Source: a virus
Strand: one strand, 5' to 3'
IMG/VR virus record: IMGVR_UViG_3300020455_000016
Location: 1-58,617 of that record
Length of the DNA: 58,617 nucleotides
The notes under the pieces were generated by a model that did not search any database, was not told the origin of the DNA, and saw nothing but the letters and a program-made list of their open reading frames with translations. Positions 43,363 to 51,605 of the stretch are shown here, one piece after another (within the stretch, counting starts at the first letter, position 1; each line of letters starts with the position of its first letter). Position numbers and translations under genes: made by a program.

Positions 43363-45235
43363 AAGCAAGTATCAACCTAGACAACTTATGATTGTCCTTC
43401 TTGACTTGATTAACTATAATGGTTCCACCAGCAACAACCTGACTACTACCTGATGCTACTGTTCTAGTTACATATATTATTTTAGTTTTACCTATTGGAT
43501 CCATTTCAACAGAAATATTATCTGATATATTATTAGTTTGTGTAACAGGAGTTATATTTGATACATTATTAACATTACTAGTAGAACTAATTGTCATACC
43601 TGACTTATCGTACAGTCTTAATCTTTCAAAATTCTTATATAACGTTGATCCCTCTTTAAATGGATTAGGTTGTTCTGTTCCTTCTGGATGATCTGATTTA
43701 TATCTCAATTGTTCAATATTATCACTTGGTTTCTTCCAATTGAAAGCAATATCACCATCCTTACTTTCTGAAGTATCATTACTATCATTAAGGTTAGATA
43801 TACTTTTCTCTCTTTCTTGTTTATCCTCTGATTGTACCTCATCTTTACTAACAGGTTGTGATCCTGCTAATGGAGATAGCGTCACAACACCAGTAGATTC
43901 GTGTGTAGGGAATTCATTACGTAATTTACTATCATTCAAATTTACTCCATATACATTTGCAATCAATGATGCAGCATTAACTATATGTCCTATATCTGAA
44001 GATCCACTACCTCCTATCACAGCACCTTTTTCTGCTGGTGTTAATATAGGTGGTGCTTGTATCACACCACCATGTTCAAATCCTGTGTCTCCAAACGCAC
44101 CAGAATCTCTAGCAACATCTATTGCTGCAACACCCCACCCAGCAACAGGTATAGCACTTCCCAATGATAATAGACCACCAATAGTATCACCTTGTTTAAA
44201 TCTATAAGCAGCAGAAGCCAAGTCCCAGAAGTTTCCAACAAGAGGAATGGCACCCATTCCTTTACTAGCAACTTTTTGTGTTATTTTCTTTGATGCTTTT
44301 TTACTTATTGTTTCTGCAATTTCAGATTTTCCCTTATTACCAAAAAATTTCGTTATTCCACCCATTGGATCCTTCGTAAAGTTTCCAATAGCATTCCTTG
44401 CTGGTCTAATTAATGGTCCAAGAATATTCTTTGTTTTCTTAACCAAAGGTGTATTATTCAACCATTTAGTACCCTTCTGTAGCATATTTGGTTTTTTTGT
44501 CGCAACATTTGCAGCATCGTCAAATAAATCCAACTGTTTTACGTTAGGTTTCAAACCTTTAGTTCCACCCATCCATTTTGGTAGGATACTACGAAGAGTT
44601 CCAGCTAATCCTTTTTTGGTTAATAAAGGTAATAATCCAGGTGCAAATTTCTTAAGTAATGGTCGTAGTATGTACTTGTTAAATATAGTCTTACTTACTT
44701 TGGAAATTAATTTACTAATATTTGTACCTATTATACTTTCACCACGCTTACTAACATCATTAAATCCAAAACTACTTGCAGCATCTCTCATTCCTTCAGA
44801 TCTATTTTCCGAATCATCACGTTTTTGGTCTTCCTCCTTCTCTATCATAAATTCATTCTGCATTTGCAGTGCTTGAAGCACTGAATCAAGTTTACCTGTA
44901 AGTAAACTATCATTATATTCTAAATTACCTATAGAACTAGCAGTAAGTCCTAGATTTGCACGTAATAAGTCATTTTGTGCTTGCAACCTACTATTAACAA
45001 TAACAAGTTCCCCATTAATCTTCGATAAACTGGATGTAATATCTAATAATATCTTATTTTTACTAATTCGTTCTTTCTTTGGTATTTCTAAATTAGTCTT
45101 ATTTCTTTTATTAATAGTCTTAACTAAAGAACCAGCAAGGGCAGGAAACTCTTTGACAAGCTCATCCACTATGTTACTTTTTGAATCTGATGCAGATTCA
45201 TCTAGAACTTTAATTGCCTGTTCTTCTAGAGTCAT
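43358..45235 (-). CDS. Tape-measure-like tail/baseplate protein (625 aa)
   Basis: Begins MTLEEQAIKVLDESASDSKS. Residues ~75-155 are coiled coil (SRLQAQNDLLRANLGLTASS; LDSVLQALQMQNEFMIEKEE). The middle is basic (TKKGLAGTLRSILPKWMGGT) with hydrophobic segments near residues 340-380 (QGDTIGGLLSLGSAIPVAGW). It shares the phrase AEKGAVIGG with AEKGAIIDG in the adjacent 779-aa protein, suggesting related or interacting segments. Probably part of the gp29-like tape measure. Confidence 0.6.
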   Translation of the reverse strand: MTLEEQAIKVLDESASDSKSNIVDELVKEFPALAGSLVKTINKRNKTNLEIPKKERISKNKILLDITSSLSKINGELVIVNSRLQAQNDLLRANLGLTASSIGNLEYNDSLLTGKLDSVLQALQMQNEFMIEKEEDQKRDDSENRSEGMRDAASSFGFNDVSKRGESIIGTNISKLISKVSKTIFNKYILRPLLKKFAPGLLPLLTKKGLAGTLRSILPKWMGGTKGLKPNVKQLDLFDDAANVATKKPNMLQKGTKWLNNTPLVKKTKNILGPLIRPARNAIGNFTKDPMGGITKFFGNKGKSEIAETISKKASKKITQKVASKGMGAIPLVGNFWDLASAAYRFKQGDTIGGLLSLGSAIPVAGWGVAAIDVARDSGAFGDTGFEHGGVIQAPPILTPAEKGAVIGGSGSSDIGHIVNAASLIANVYGVNLNDSKLRNEFPTHESTGVVTLSPLAGSQPVSKDEVQSEDKQEREKSISNLNDSNDTSESKDGDIAFNWKKPSDNIEQLRYKSDHPEGTEQPNPFKEGSTLYKNFERLRLYDKSGMTISSTSNVNNVSNITPVTQTNNISDNISVEMDPIGKTKIIYVTRTVASGSSQVVAGGTIIVNQVKKDNHKLSRLILAS

Positions 45236-45366
45236 GATTTCTGTTTAGCTGCCTCTGCTTTCTTCTTTTCTTCCTGAATATATTGAACAAGAAGAGAAAG
45301 ATATACTTCTCGTTCCCAGGGCATCATATTTTCTAATTCAGTCAAACTATATTTATGATACTGCAT
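45232..45366 (-). CDS. 51: gp51-like baseplate hub assembly protein
   Basis: Minimal ATG version is 44 aa: MQYHKYSLTELENMMPWERE then VYLSLLVQYIQEEKKKAEAA. The same frame is open upstream to about 45444 and encodes plausible sequence (AKFFRIAVFQNSLEGYYKTN FALMQ), with no ATG or GTG; ATT at 45438 or an internal TTG could be the real start, giving up to 68 aa. The 'LTELENMxPWERExYLxLLxQY' pattern follows T4 gp51/small hub-assembly proteins and the position between gp26 and the tape measure agrees. Confidence 0.65.
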   Translation of the reverse strand: MQYHKYSLTELENMMPWEREVYLSLLVQYIQEEKKKAEAAKQKS

Positions 45367-45416
45367 CAAGGCAAAGTTAGTCTTATAATAGCCTTCCAAA
45401 CTGTTCTGGAAGACCG

Positions 45417-46130
45417 CTATGCGAAAAAACTTTGCAATCCCTCAAGCGTATAATTACATTCAACTTCAGTATTAGGATTAACCACACTAAATGAATGAGT
45501 TAGTTTAGGCATAGTCTCGTAAAATGTCTGAATTGCTTCAAACTGTTTGCTAGTCAAACCTTCAACAAATGTACGAAATTCTTTGGGTGTTGTAGTAGTT
45601 TTATCAAATACTTCTTCACCTTGAAAAATTTGATCGATATTATCTGAAATAAAGTTAAAAACTTCTTCAGTTTTAATATCTTTACTCAAAAATTGTGATT
45701 CTATAAATCTATCCATACTAGGATACTTCATCACAATACCTGTGCTCTCATCTAACATAATTTTGTTAGAATGATCTTTAGACTTCTCAACTTCTATTTC
45801 TGATATATCTATAGATGCCGTAGTAGTTGTTTCATTATCATCAGTGCATGTAACTGTCAATTCAATTACTTCACCAACAGATGCTGCACGTATCCTCAAA
45901 AAGATGTATTCTAAATCAAATGATGGTAGATTATCTACTTTTAATCTAGATGTAATGCAATTCTTTAAAAGTGTCTTCACAGCAGAAACTATTTCCTTCT
46001 CCTCTCCCGATTCCATTGCAAGTAAAAGCAATTTCTCTTCTTTTACAAGAAAAGGTCTATACTTAACAGTTTTTCCAGTTGAAGGTAAAATCAGTTCATA
46101 GGTAGGTACACCTAATTTTGGTAATGCCAT
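45417..46130 (-). CDS. 26: Baseplate hub subunit gp26-like
   Basis: 237 aa, begins MALPKLGVPTYELILPSTGK and KYRPFLVKEEKLLLLAMESG, the N-terminal signature of the T4 gp26 family. Later VGEVIELTVTCTDDNETTTT and MKYPSMDRFIESQF also fit. gp26 takes part in hub assembly with gp51, gp27, gp5 and gp29. A late-type motif at 46152-46159 precedes it. Confidence 0.85.
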   Translation of the reverse strand: MALPKLGVPTYELILPSTGKTVKYRPFLVKEEKLLLLAMESGEEKEIVSAVKTLLKNCITSRLKVDNLPSFDLEYIFLRIRAASVGEVIELTVTCTDDNETTTTASIDISEIEVEKSKDHSNKIMLDESTGIVMKYPSMDRFIESQFLSKDIKTEEVFNFISDNIDQIFQGEEVFDKTTTTPKEFRTFVEGLTSKQFEAIQTFYETMPKLTHSFSVVNPNTEVECNYTLEGLQSFFA

Positions 46131-46151
46131 TAAAAATTAATTCAATTCGTA

Positions 46152-46159
46152 TATTTATT
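46152..46159 (-). promoter_or_regulatory. T4-type late promoter motif
   Basis: AATAAATA on the minus strand, 22 nt upstream of ATG 46130, preceded by CTCAAAAAGTCGAGCT, which recurs near 35405-35422. Confidence 0.5.
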
Positions 46160-46223
46160 TAGCTCGACTTTTTGAGGTTAAAATGGTCGGAGATTTTTTT
46201 GGTGAATTGATGGAATCAAAAAG

Positions 46224-46982
46224 TCAAATTTGCCCTTGTGTCTCAACTTCTTGTCCATTTATTGACATCGTAACCACTCCTTCGTTATTAGAACCAGAAG
46301 AATTAAGAGTTTGATCTTGATATACCACACTATGACTCTTATAATAAAAGTTAGCAGAAACTCTAGTCAATTGTGATGTACCATAAGATAAAGGAACTGT
46401 GTCAATTGAATATGGATAACATTCTTCCATAATGTATGAAATTCCTGCTCTCTGGTTAGGTGCTAATGGTCCTTGATCTGTCTTTGTAATTCTTGCTGTA
46501 CAAGCATATTCTTTCGGATATTTCAATCTAATTGCTCTGTTAAACAACCTAGCATTCTCATTTTTAATCCCAGTCAAGGATTTAGCGGTATTTTTAATAG
46601 GAGCATTGTTATCTGATCCATCAAATATAAAGTTATGCCATCCTGTTAAAAACTTCAATGGTGTCATATTTACATCACACATCCATGATAAAGAAAAGTC
46701 AGTAAAGAATCTAGCATAAGGATAATTCATTTGGTTCTCACCAAGATATCTTCCTTGTAATTGTCCTGTTGCTGCTTGAGTATTAGGTAGTTGTGCTTCA
46801 TCACATAGCAACTTAACCAATCCACCAACATTAGATGGATCAGTTGAAAGGACATTGCTTAATTGAAATTCATCTAGATATCCCTTCAAATCTTGAGTTA
46901 ATTCAAACTGTACCTCATATCCATTTGACATGGACATGTTGCCACCTTTGGCAATTGCATTGATGAATGTATTAATCGACAC
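46224..46982 (-). CDS. 54: Baseplate tail-tube initiator, gp54-like
   Basis: 252 aa with GTG start (SINTFINAIAKGGNMSMSNG); an internal ATG fourteen codons later is possible. Segments RYLGENQMNYPYARFFTDFS, SWMCDVNMTPLKFLTGWHNF and RAGISYIMEECYPYSIDTVP match the tail-tube fold shared by gp19, gp48 and gp54. Because gp48 is encoded nearby, the gp54-type initiator is the best fit. Transcribed divergently from 47015. Confidence 0.7.
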   Translation of the reverse strand: MSINTFINAIAKGGNMSMSNGYEVQFELTQDLKGYLDEFQLSNVLSTDPSNVGGLVKLLCDEAQLPNTQAATGQLQGRYLGENQMNYPYARFFTDFSLSWMCDVNMTPLKFLTGWHNFIFDGSDNNAPIKNTAKSLTGIKNENARLFNRAIRLKYPKEYACTARITKTDQGPLAPNQRAGISYIMEECYPYSIDTVPLSYGTSQLTRVSANFYYKSHSVVYQDQTLNSSGSNNEGVVTMSINGQEVETQGQI

Positions 46983-47014
46983 GCTAAATAAAAACGGAAG
47001 GTTTAATAATAATT

Positions 47015-47476
47015 ATGTCATACTCTGGAACTTACAAACCAACTAATCCACGTAAGTATAAAGGTAATCCCACTAACGTTATTTATAGGTCATTATGGGA
47101 AAGAAAATTTATGCACTTCTGTGATCATACAAGTACTATAGTTGAGTGGGGAAGTGAGGAAGTGGTAATCCCTTACAAGTCCCCTATTGATGGGAGATCT
47201 CACCGTTACTACCCTGACTTCTACATCAAAGTAAGAACTAAAACTGCTGGTATGAAGAAGTATATTATAGAAGTAAAACCAAAGAAACAAGTACAAGGAC
47301 CAGTCGAAAAACCAAAACGAAAGACTACTGCTTGGAGAAGAGATGTGTTAACATTCATGAAAAATCGTGCCAAGTGGGATGCTGCAGAAGACTACTGTAA
47401 GGACAGGCAAATGAAATTTTTAATCCTTACTGAAGACCACCTAGCAATTAAGAAGAATGCCAAGCACCGTAGGTAA
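47015..47476 (+). CDS. 4: Head completion protein gp4-like
   Basis: 153 aa. MSYSGTYKPTNPRKYKGNPT then IYRSLWERKFMHFCDHTSTI, VEWGSEEVVIPYKSPIDGRS, HRYYPDFYIK and KYIIEVKPKKQVQGP. This is the T4 gp4 (50/65) family, a TnsA/PD-(D/E)XK-like fold in which E...PDF...EVKPK aligns with nuclease residues. gp4 completes filled heads before tail joining. First gene of the plus-strand block. Confidence 0.85.
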   Translation: MSYSGTYKPTNPRKYKGNPTNVIYRSLWERKFMHFCDHTSTIVEWGSEEVVIPYKSPIDGRSHRYYPDFYIKVRTKTAGMKKYIIEVKPKKQVQGPVEKPKRKTTAWRRDVLTFMKNRAKWDAAEDYCKDRQMKFLILTEDHLAIKKNAKHRR

Positions 47477-48113
47477 AGGGTTTGGATCAAGTTCAGAAGA
47501 TACTTCATCCTACCAAACAATATTCGAAAAAATAAAAGAAGAATCTGGCAGTCAACAAAGAAGCTTGAGTTGGTATAAAAATACTATCCATAGACTAACA
47601 GGTGAATACACAACTGATAATCTAGTTACTGCTGAAAAAAGAGACTCTTATGATGATAGTGAGGAACAGGATGGTAATGTATTACGAACTACAGTAAGAC
47701 AAGGACACTTATATCTTTTTGAATACAAAGCAAAGAGTAAATGGTTGCCTTACTATGATAAATTTCCTCTTGCATATGTATTTAAAAGAGATAGAGATGG
47801 ATTCTATGCAGCAAACTTTCATTACTTACAGTACAGGACTAGACTTAAGTCAATGAAAAAATTAGAAAGAGGCATGATTGACATACCTCGAAATATCATA
47901 CATAAATACTTGAATAGTAATGTAGAAAGTCTCTTCCTAGATTTACATAAAGATGAATGGGACACATCTATACTTCTACCTGTTGAGGATTTTGTTATGA
48001 CTAGTAGAAGAAATAGAACACAGTTCTCTTATGATAAAGAACTAGTGTGGGAAGAGATAAAAGAAAATGAAAATGATCGAGTAAAAGCAAAAGCAATCAT
48101 ACAGGATTACTAA
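47457..48113 (+). CDS. Unassigned virion assembly protein (218 aa)
   Basis: Begins MPSTVGKGFGSSSEDTSSYQ. Core signature HLYLFEYKAKSKWLPYYDKF, PLAYVFKRDRDGFYAANFHY, LQYRTRLKSM resembles a conserved T4-like family I cannot name with certainty. T4 places gp2 (DNA end protector) beside gp4, so gp2 is a candidate by position only. Overlaps gp4 by 20 nt. Confidence 0.6.
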   Translation: MPSTVGKGFGSSSEDTSSYQTIFEKIKEESGSQQRSLSWYKNTIHRLTGEYTTDNLVTAEKRDSYDDSEEQDGNVLRTTVRQGHLYLFEYKAKSKWLPYYDKFPLAYVFKRDRDGFYAANFHYLQYRTRLKSMKKLERGMIDIPRNIIHKYLNSNVESLFLDLHKDEWDTSILLPVEDFVMTSRRNRTQFSYDKELVWEEIKENENDRVKAKAIIQDY

Positions 48114-48114
48114 T

Positions 48115-49134
48115 ATGGCAATGGGAGTAACAGGTATTAAAAATACCGCAGCACAACAAGAAGCATTTAAAGCATTGAATAAAGGTAAGATTGTTGTTAA
48201 ATATGCAAGTCCTAGAGAAAATGATGGTAAGGTTGGTTCTGAATCAAATACGGTTAGATATCCTGCATCCTCTCCTATATCACCAGACACTGACTATGTT
48301 TCTATAGATTTCTTCAACTATATAAAACCATTTAGTGATAAAGCAATGGAGCAATCAAAAGGGACTGGGGGACTCTATCAGAACTATGGAGGGTTTAGTG
48401 AAGAGGCTCTAACCAAGGAAAGAGCAGAAGGATATAAATCTATACTACTATTCATGCCAGAGGATATTCAGGCACAGTATGGTGCTAACTGGGGTGGTGT
48501 AGGTGTAGGTGTAGGTCAAGCAAATGCTGCAAGTTTTATTGGTGGAAAGGCTGGATCAATTAGCGAAGCAATTGGGAATACATTTGAAACTACAACAGGT
48601 GGACTTAAACTGTTGGGTTATGATCTAGCAAAGCAAGCAATAAATAAAGGTCTGGGTGGATCATTGACAACGAACCAACTAATGGGTGGTGTGTCAGGAA
48701 CTATCGTTAACCCTAACGTGGAATTAATGTATGAAGCACCCGAATTGAGAGGATTTAATTTAAACTTTAAGATGATGCCAAGAAGTGAGACAGAAGCTAA
48801 AAATATTTTTACTATCTGTCAAACATTAAAGAAAGCAATGCTACCTTCATTTGGTGGTACAGTAGCAGATAAATTCACATCTGGTGCATTATTGACCATA
48901 CCAAAAATTGTCAGTGCTAAATTTATGACAGGTAATAAATTAAATAAATATGTTACTCAATTTAAACCATGTGCTATCACTAATGTTAATATAAACTACA
49001 CACCAGACGGTAGTTATGCAACCTACGAAGATGGTTCTCCTGTAGCAACATTGCTTTCAATACAATTTAAAGAACTCAAACTCATATTCGAAAACGAAAT
49101 ACTACTATCAGACGAACCCATAGCATCATATTGA
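48115..49134 (+). CDS. 48: Baseplate tail-tube cap gp48-like
   Basis: 339 aa. C-terminal half VNPNVELMYEAPELRGFNLN, FKMMPRSETEAKNIFTICQT and ITNVNINYTPDGSYATYEDG is characteristic of T4 gp48, the tail tube-associated baseplate protein. The N-terminal half is specific to cyanophage versions and includes glycine-rich NWGGVGVGVGQANAASFIGG. Sits immediately upstream of gp53. Confidence 0.85.
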   Translation: MAMGVTGIKNTAAQQEAFKALNKGKIVVKYASPRENDGKVGSESNTVRYPASSPISPDTDYVSIDFFNYIKPFSDKAMEQSKGTGGLYQNYGGFSEEALTKERAEGYKSILLFMPEDIQAQYGANWGGVGVGVGQANAASFIGGKAGSISEAIGNTFETTTGGLKLLGYDLAKQAINKGLGGSLTTNQLMGGVSGTIVNPNVELMYEAPELRGFNLNFKMMPRSETEAKNIFTICQTLKKAMLPSFGGTVADKFTSGALLTIPKIVSAKFMTGNKLNKYVTQFKPCAITNVNINYTPDGSYATYEDGSPVATLLSIQFKELKLIFENEILLSDEPIASY

Positions 49135-49135
49135 T

Positions 49136-49819
49136 ATGTTCTTCTCACTAATACCAGACATCGAGTATGATGTTAAACCAATCAAGTTTCCTTACACTAA
49201 ATCTGATTTCATAACTGCAAAGAATTTCTTCAGAAGATTTGAAATCAATGAGGATATATTCTCATACACTGCAACGTTTAATAAGTATGCAGTGATAGAT
49301 GGTGAAACACCTGAACAGGTAGCAAAAAAAGCATACGGTGATCCATTTCTTGACTGGGTGATACTAATAACTAACAATGTTATCAATCCTTTGTTTGATT
49401 GGGCAAGATCAGACAATGCTGTAAGAAAGTATTGTGAAAAGACTTACATCGATCCTTACAGTGAGATACTATACTATAAAACCCGTGAGATCAAGAGTGG
49501 TACTTCAATGACCACTGATCTTACGGGTAAAAATATAAAAATAAATGCTCTTGATGCTGGTCTCAAAGTAGATGAGAAGTTCTACAACACACCGTTCTCA
49601 TTCTTTGATGGCAGTCAAGTAATTACTATGGCAGGTTCAGAAGTATGTGATCCTGTTAATGCATACAATCATGAGGTAGAGGAAAATGAAAAGAGAAGAG
49701 AAATATATTTACTGAAGGGTAGATTCCTAGATGCATTCGTAACAGAATTCACAGAAAAAAATAGATATGAATCATCAACTGATTACATATCTCAAAGAAG
49801 TAAAAAGACAGGAGTATAA
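49136..49819 (+). CDS. 53: Baseplate wedge subunit gp53-like
   Basis: 227 aa. FNKYAVIDGETPEQVAKKAY followed by GDPFLDWVILITNNVINPLF matches gp53 (a LysM-like module with 'YGDPxLxWVIL' signature). gp53 joins wedges around the hub. Last gene of the plus-strand block, followed by a convergent terminator at 49808-49836. Confidence 0.9.
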   Translation: MFFSLIPDIEYDVKPIKFPYTKSDFITAKNFFRRFEINEDIFSYTATFNKYAVIDGETPEQVAKKAYGDPFLDWVILITNNVINPLFDWARSDNAVRKYCEKTYIDPYSEILYYKTREIKSGTSMTTDLTGKNIKINALDAGLKVDEKFYNTPFSFFDGSQVITMAGSEVCDPVNAYNHEVEENEKRREIYLLKGRFLDAFVTEFTEKNRYESSTDYISQRSKKTGV

Positions 49820-49836
49820 TTACTCCTGTTTTTCAT
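49808..49836 (+). terminator. Terminator for the plus-strand block
   Basis: ACAGGAGTA-TAAT-TACTCCTGT followed by TTTTC: a 9-bp stem plus U-tract. It overlaps the end of gp53 and the end of the convergent 49820-49963 gene. Confidence 0.7.
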
Positions 49837-49963
49837 CATGACTTTGTAGTGCTTCTAGTATCCTAGACATGTCAAGTGTCGTTAGTTCTCCGTCATCTGT
49901 CCACTTTAAAGTAGAGTATGACTCGGTTTGTCTATCGTTGTGAGTAAAGTAATCTCCTGACAT
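49820..49963 (-). CDS. Small unknown acidic protein (47 aa)
   Basis: Reads MSGDYFTHNDRQTESYSTLK, WTDDGELTTLDMSRILEALQ, ending SHDEKQE. Convergent with gp53 and separated from gp32 by that gene's terminator. Function unknown. Confidence 0.6.
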   Translation of the reverse strand: MSGDYFTHNDRQTESYSTLKWTDDGELTTLDMSRILEALQSHDEKQE

Positions 49964-50052
49964 TGTTTTGTGTTGGGTTCCTCATAATAATTTATCATAG
50001 TTTTCACACAAAACAGGGTTTTCTTTATAGTATCTTTCGGTTTCGTTTACAT

Positions 50053-50078
50053 AAAAAAAGACCCCCGAAGGGGTCTTT
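50053..50078 (-). terminator. Rho-independent terminator after gp32
   Basis: Minus strand AAAGACCCC-TTCG-GGGGTCTTT followed by further U, a stable tetraloop hairpin 5 nt after the gp32 stop. Confidence 0.85.
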
Positions 50079-50082
50079 AGAA

Positions 50083-50961
50083 TTATTCTTCTGCTAACTT
50101 TTGAAAGTACGAGAGAGCATCATCCTCCTCTGGTGTTGAGGTTGGAGTCGATGGGACTCTATCAACTCTATCAACCACCACAGGTGTTGGTTCATACTCT
50201 TCGTTTGCCTGTTCCTGTTGTACAGCAGGTGCTGTATTAAGTACAGCATTCAAACGTTGCTGAAGTTGTTCATATGTTTTGAACTGATCTGGTGCTGTGA
50301 ATGCTTCCAAACTGTAAGCAGTCTTCCAGATAGTTTCCATCTCTTCATCATCAGTTGATAGAGCAGCAGGTGCTGCAAATTCAGAACTATCATAGTTCCA
50401 GAAACCAGCAACTGTTTTGATCTTCAACTTGAAGTTAGCACCTTCCCAGAAATCAAATACATTTATAGGAGTCTCATCTTGAAACTCTGGTTGCATTGCA
50501 GCGAGGATCTTATCATGAATCTTCTTGCCATACTTGTACAAGAACACTTTACCCTCGTTCTCTGGGTGCTTTGGATCACTAACAACATAGATGTTAGAGT
50601 AGTAGGATAACTTACGCTTGCGTTGACGAGCGATATCCTTGTCAGATTCTACGCCACTGTTCCATAACTGATTGTTGGCAGCACTAACTGGATCGTTATT
50701 ACCCAATGTAGTTAGAGAGTTCTCTATGAACCAACCACCTGGTCCTTGGAATGCGTGAGCATATAACTTTGCCCATGGTAATGCTTCTCCATCAGGAGCA
50801 GGGAGAAAACGGATAACAGCATATCCATTACCTGTAGCGTCAAGTTCGGGCCTCCAGAGTCTCTCGTCGGCACCTGCTTTAGCATTGCTGGACTTCTCTA
50901 GTTCCTTTTGTAAGAACTGGAAATTTGTCTGGGACTTACGCTTTAAATCTGCGAATGTCAT
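50083..50961 (-). CDS. 32: Single-stranded DNA-binding protein gp32
   Basis: 292 aa. N-terminal basic LAST-like segment (MTFADLKRKSQTNFQFLQKE), core with GYAVIRFLPAPDGEALPWAK, HAFQGPGGWFIENSLTTLG and RKRKLSYYSNIYVVSDPKHP, and an acidic C-terminal tail (EEDDALSYFQKLAEE). The zinc-site cysteines of T4 gp32 (in the CPVC region) are missing; the segment reads LGNNDPVSAANNQLW. Binds single-stranded DNA in replication and recombination. AGAGG ribosome site; promoter at 51014-51042. Confidence 0.9.
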   Translation of the reverse strand: MTFADLKRKSQTNFQFLQKELEKSSNAKAGADERLWRPELDATGNGYAVIRFLPAPDGEALPWAKLYAHAFQGPGGWFIENSLTTLGNNDPVSAANNQLWNSGVESDKDIARQRKRKLSYYSNIYVVSDPKHPENEGKVFLYKYGKKIHDKILAAMQPEFQDETPINVFDFWEGANFKLKIKTVAGFWNYDSSEFAAPAALSTDDEEMETIWKTAYSLEAFTAPDQFKTYEQLQQRLNAVLNTAPAVQQEQANEEYEPTPVVVDRVDRVPSTPTSTPEEDDALSYFQKLAEE

Positions 50962-51013
50962 TTATTTTTTACCTCTTTAGATTTGGCTTGTACGACTCGA
51001 TGGTCATGTAAAC

Positions 51014-51042
51014 ATTATATCATAGGCAGAAGGTCGAGTCAA
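51014..51042 (-). promoter_or_regulatory. Sigma-70-like promoter for gp32 with flanking inverted repeat
   Basis: Minus strand TTGACT (51037-51042), 17-bp spacer, TATAAT (51014-51019). The -35 box overlaps the TGA stop of the DUF1825-like gene. A perfect 9-bp inverted repeat, GGCAGAAGG/CCTTCTGCC (51025-51033 and 51046-51054), brackets the -35 region. Confidence 0.7.
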
Positions 51043-51386
51043 CCCCCTTCTGCCTCTTTACGTGCTAGTTCAGTCATCATATCTATCCTTTCCAACAGTT
51101 CTTTGAACATGTTTTCAAGGTTATCATTGTCTTGAGCACCAAACATTACTGCTGCTGCTCTTAAGTTCTGTATCATTACCTTTGCTTGTGGATCATCAGA
51201 CAACTTAAGTCGTGCCCAAAAGATCTGTTGCTTTTCTATTAATGTTTTTAACTTAAAGAAATAATCTAATCTTTTTTTCGGTGACAGTGCTGGGAATGTG
51301 TTAACTGATCTGACACAAAACTGTTGTAGTTCTGTTATCTCTTGCAGTTCACCACGTACCATCTCTGACTTAAAAAAATCACTCAT
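51039..51386 (-). CDS. DUF1825-like protein (115 aa)
   Basis: Begins MSDFFKSEMVRGELQEITEL and is all helical; FPALSPKKRLDYFFKLKTLI, EKQQIFWARLKLSDDPQAKV and a C-terminal MFKELLERIDMMTELARKE. The layout (MxxFFxSExV...F...M..L..K..IF..R..LS.D..A) matches the cyanobacterial DUF1825 family, also carried by cyanophages next to gp33/gp32. Function unknown. ATGA overlap with gp33. Confidence 0.65.
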   Translation of the reverse strand: MSDFFKSEMVRGELQEITELQQFCVRSVNTFPALSPKKRLDYFFKLKTLIEKQQIFWARLKLSDDPQAKVMIQNLRAAAVMFGAQDNDNLENMFKELLERIDMMTELARKEAEGG

Positions 51387-51601
51387 ACTAGTATTAACTT
51401 TGCTCTTGATGTTTTCTTAATGAAGTTTAACTTCTGTGCATCATATTTAAGCTTTTCTTTGAGTGGTTTTGATATCAATTTTGATACGGATTCCACTTCA
51501 ATCTCTTTTGTTTCACAGTAATGTACAATGGCATCAATATAGTTCATAGTATGTTCTGATGCAATCTTCTCAACATCCTGCGAGAATTTCGCAGCAGTCA
51601 T
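51383..51601 (-). CDS. 33: Late transcription coactivator gp33-like
   Basis: Start ATG 51601 (MTAAKFSQDVEKIASEHTMN), chosen because GGAGG lies 8 nt upstream; longer frames would overlap the nuclease gene. 72 aa: NYIDAIVHYCETKEIEVESV, SKLISKPLKEKLKYDAQKLN matches gp33-type proteins, which bind the host RNA polymerase beta flap and, with gp55 and the sliding clamp, activate TATAAATA late promoters like those present here. Confidence 0.75.
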   Translation of the reverse strand: MTAAKFSQDVEKIASEHTMNYIDAIVHYCETKEIEVESVSKLISKPLKEKLKYDAQKLNFIKKTSRAKLILV

Positions 51602-51605
51602 AAAT

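Noticed and set aside
43740-44876. Plus-strand frames of 155 and 209 aa opposite the tape-measure-like gene
   Set aside because: Antisense to a well-supported structural gene, with no promoter or ribosome site and hydrophobic, phage-atypical composition.
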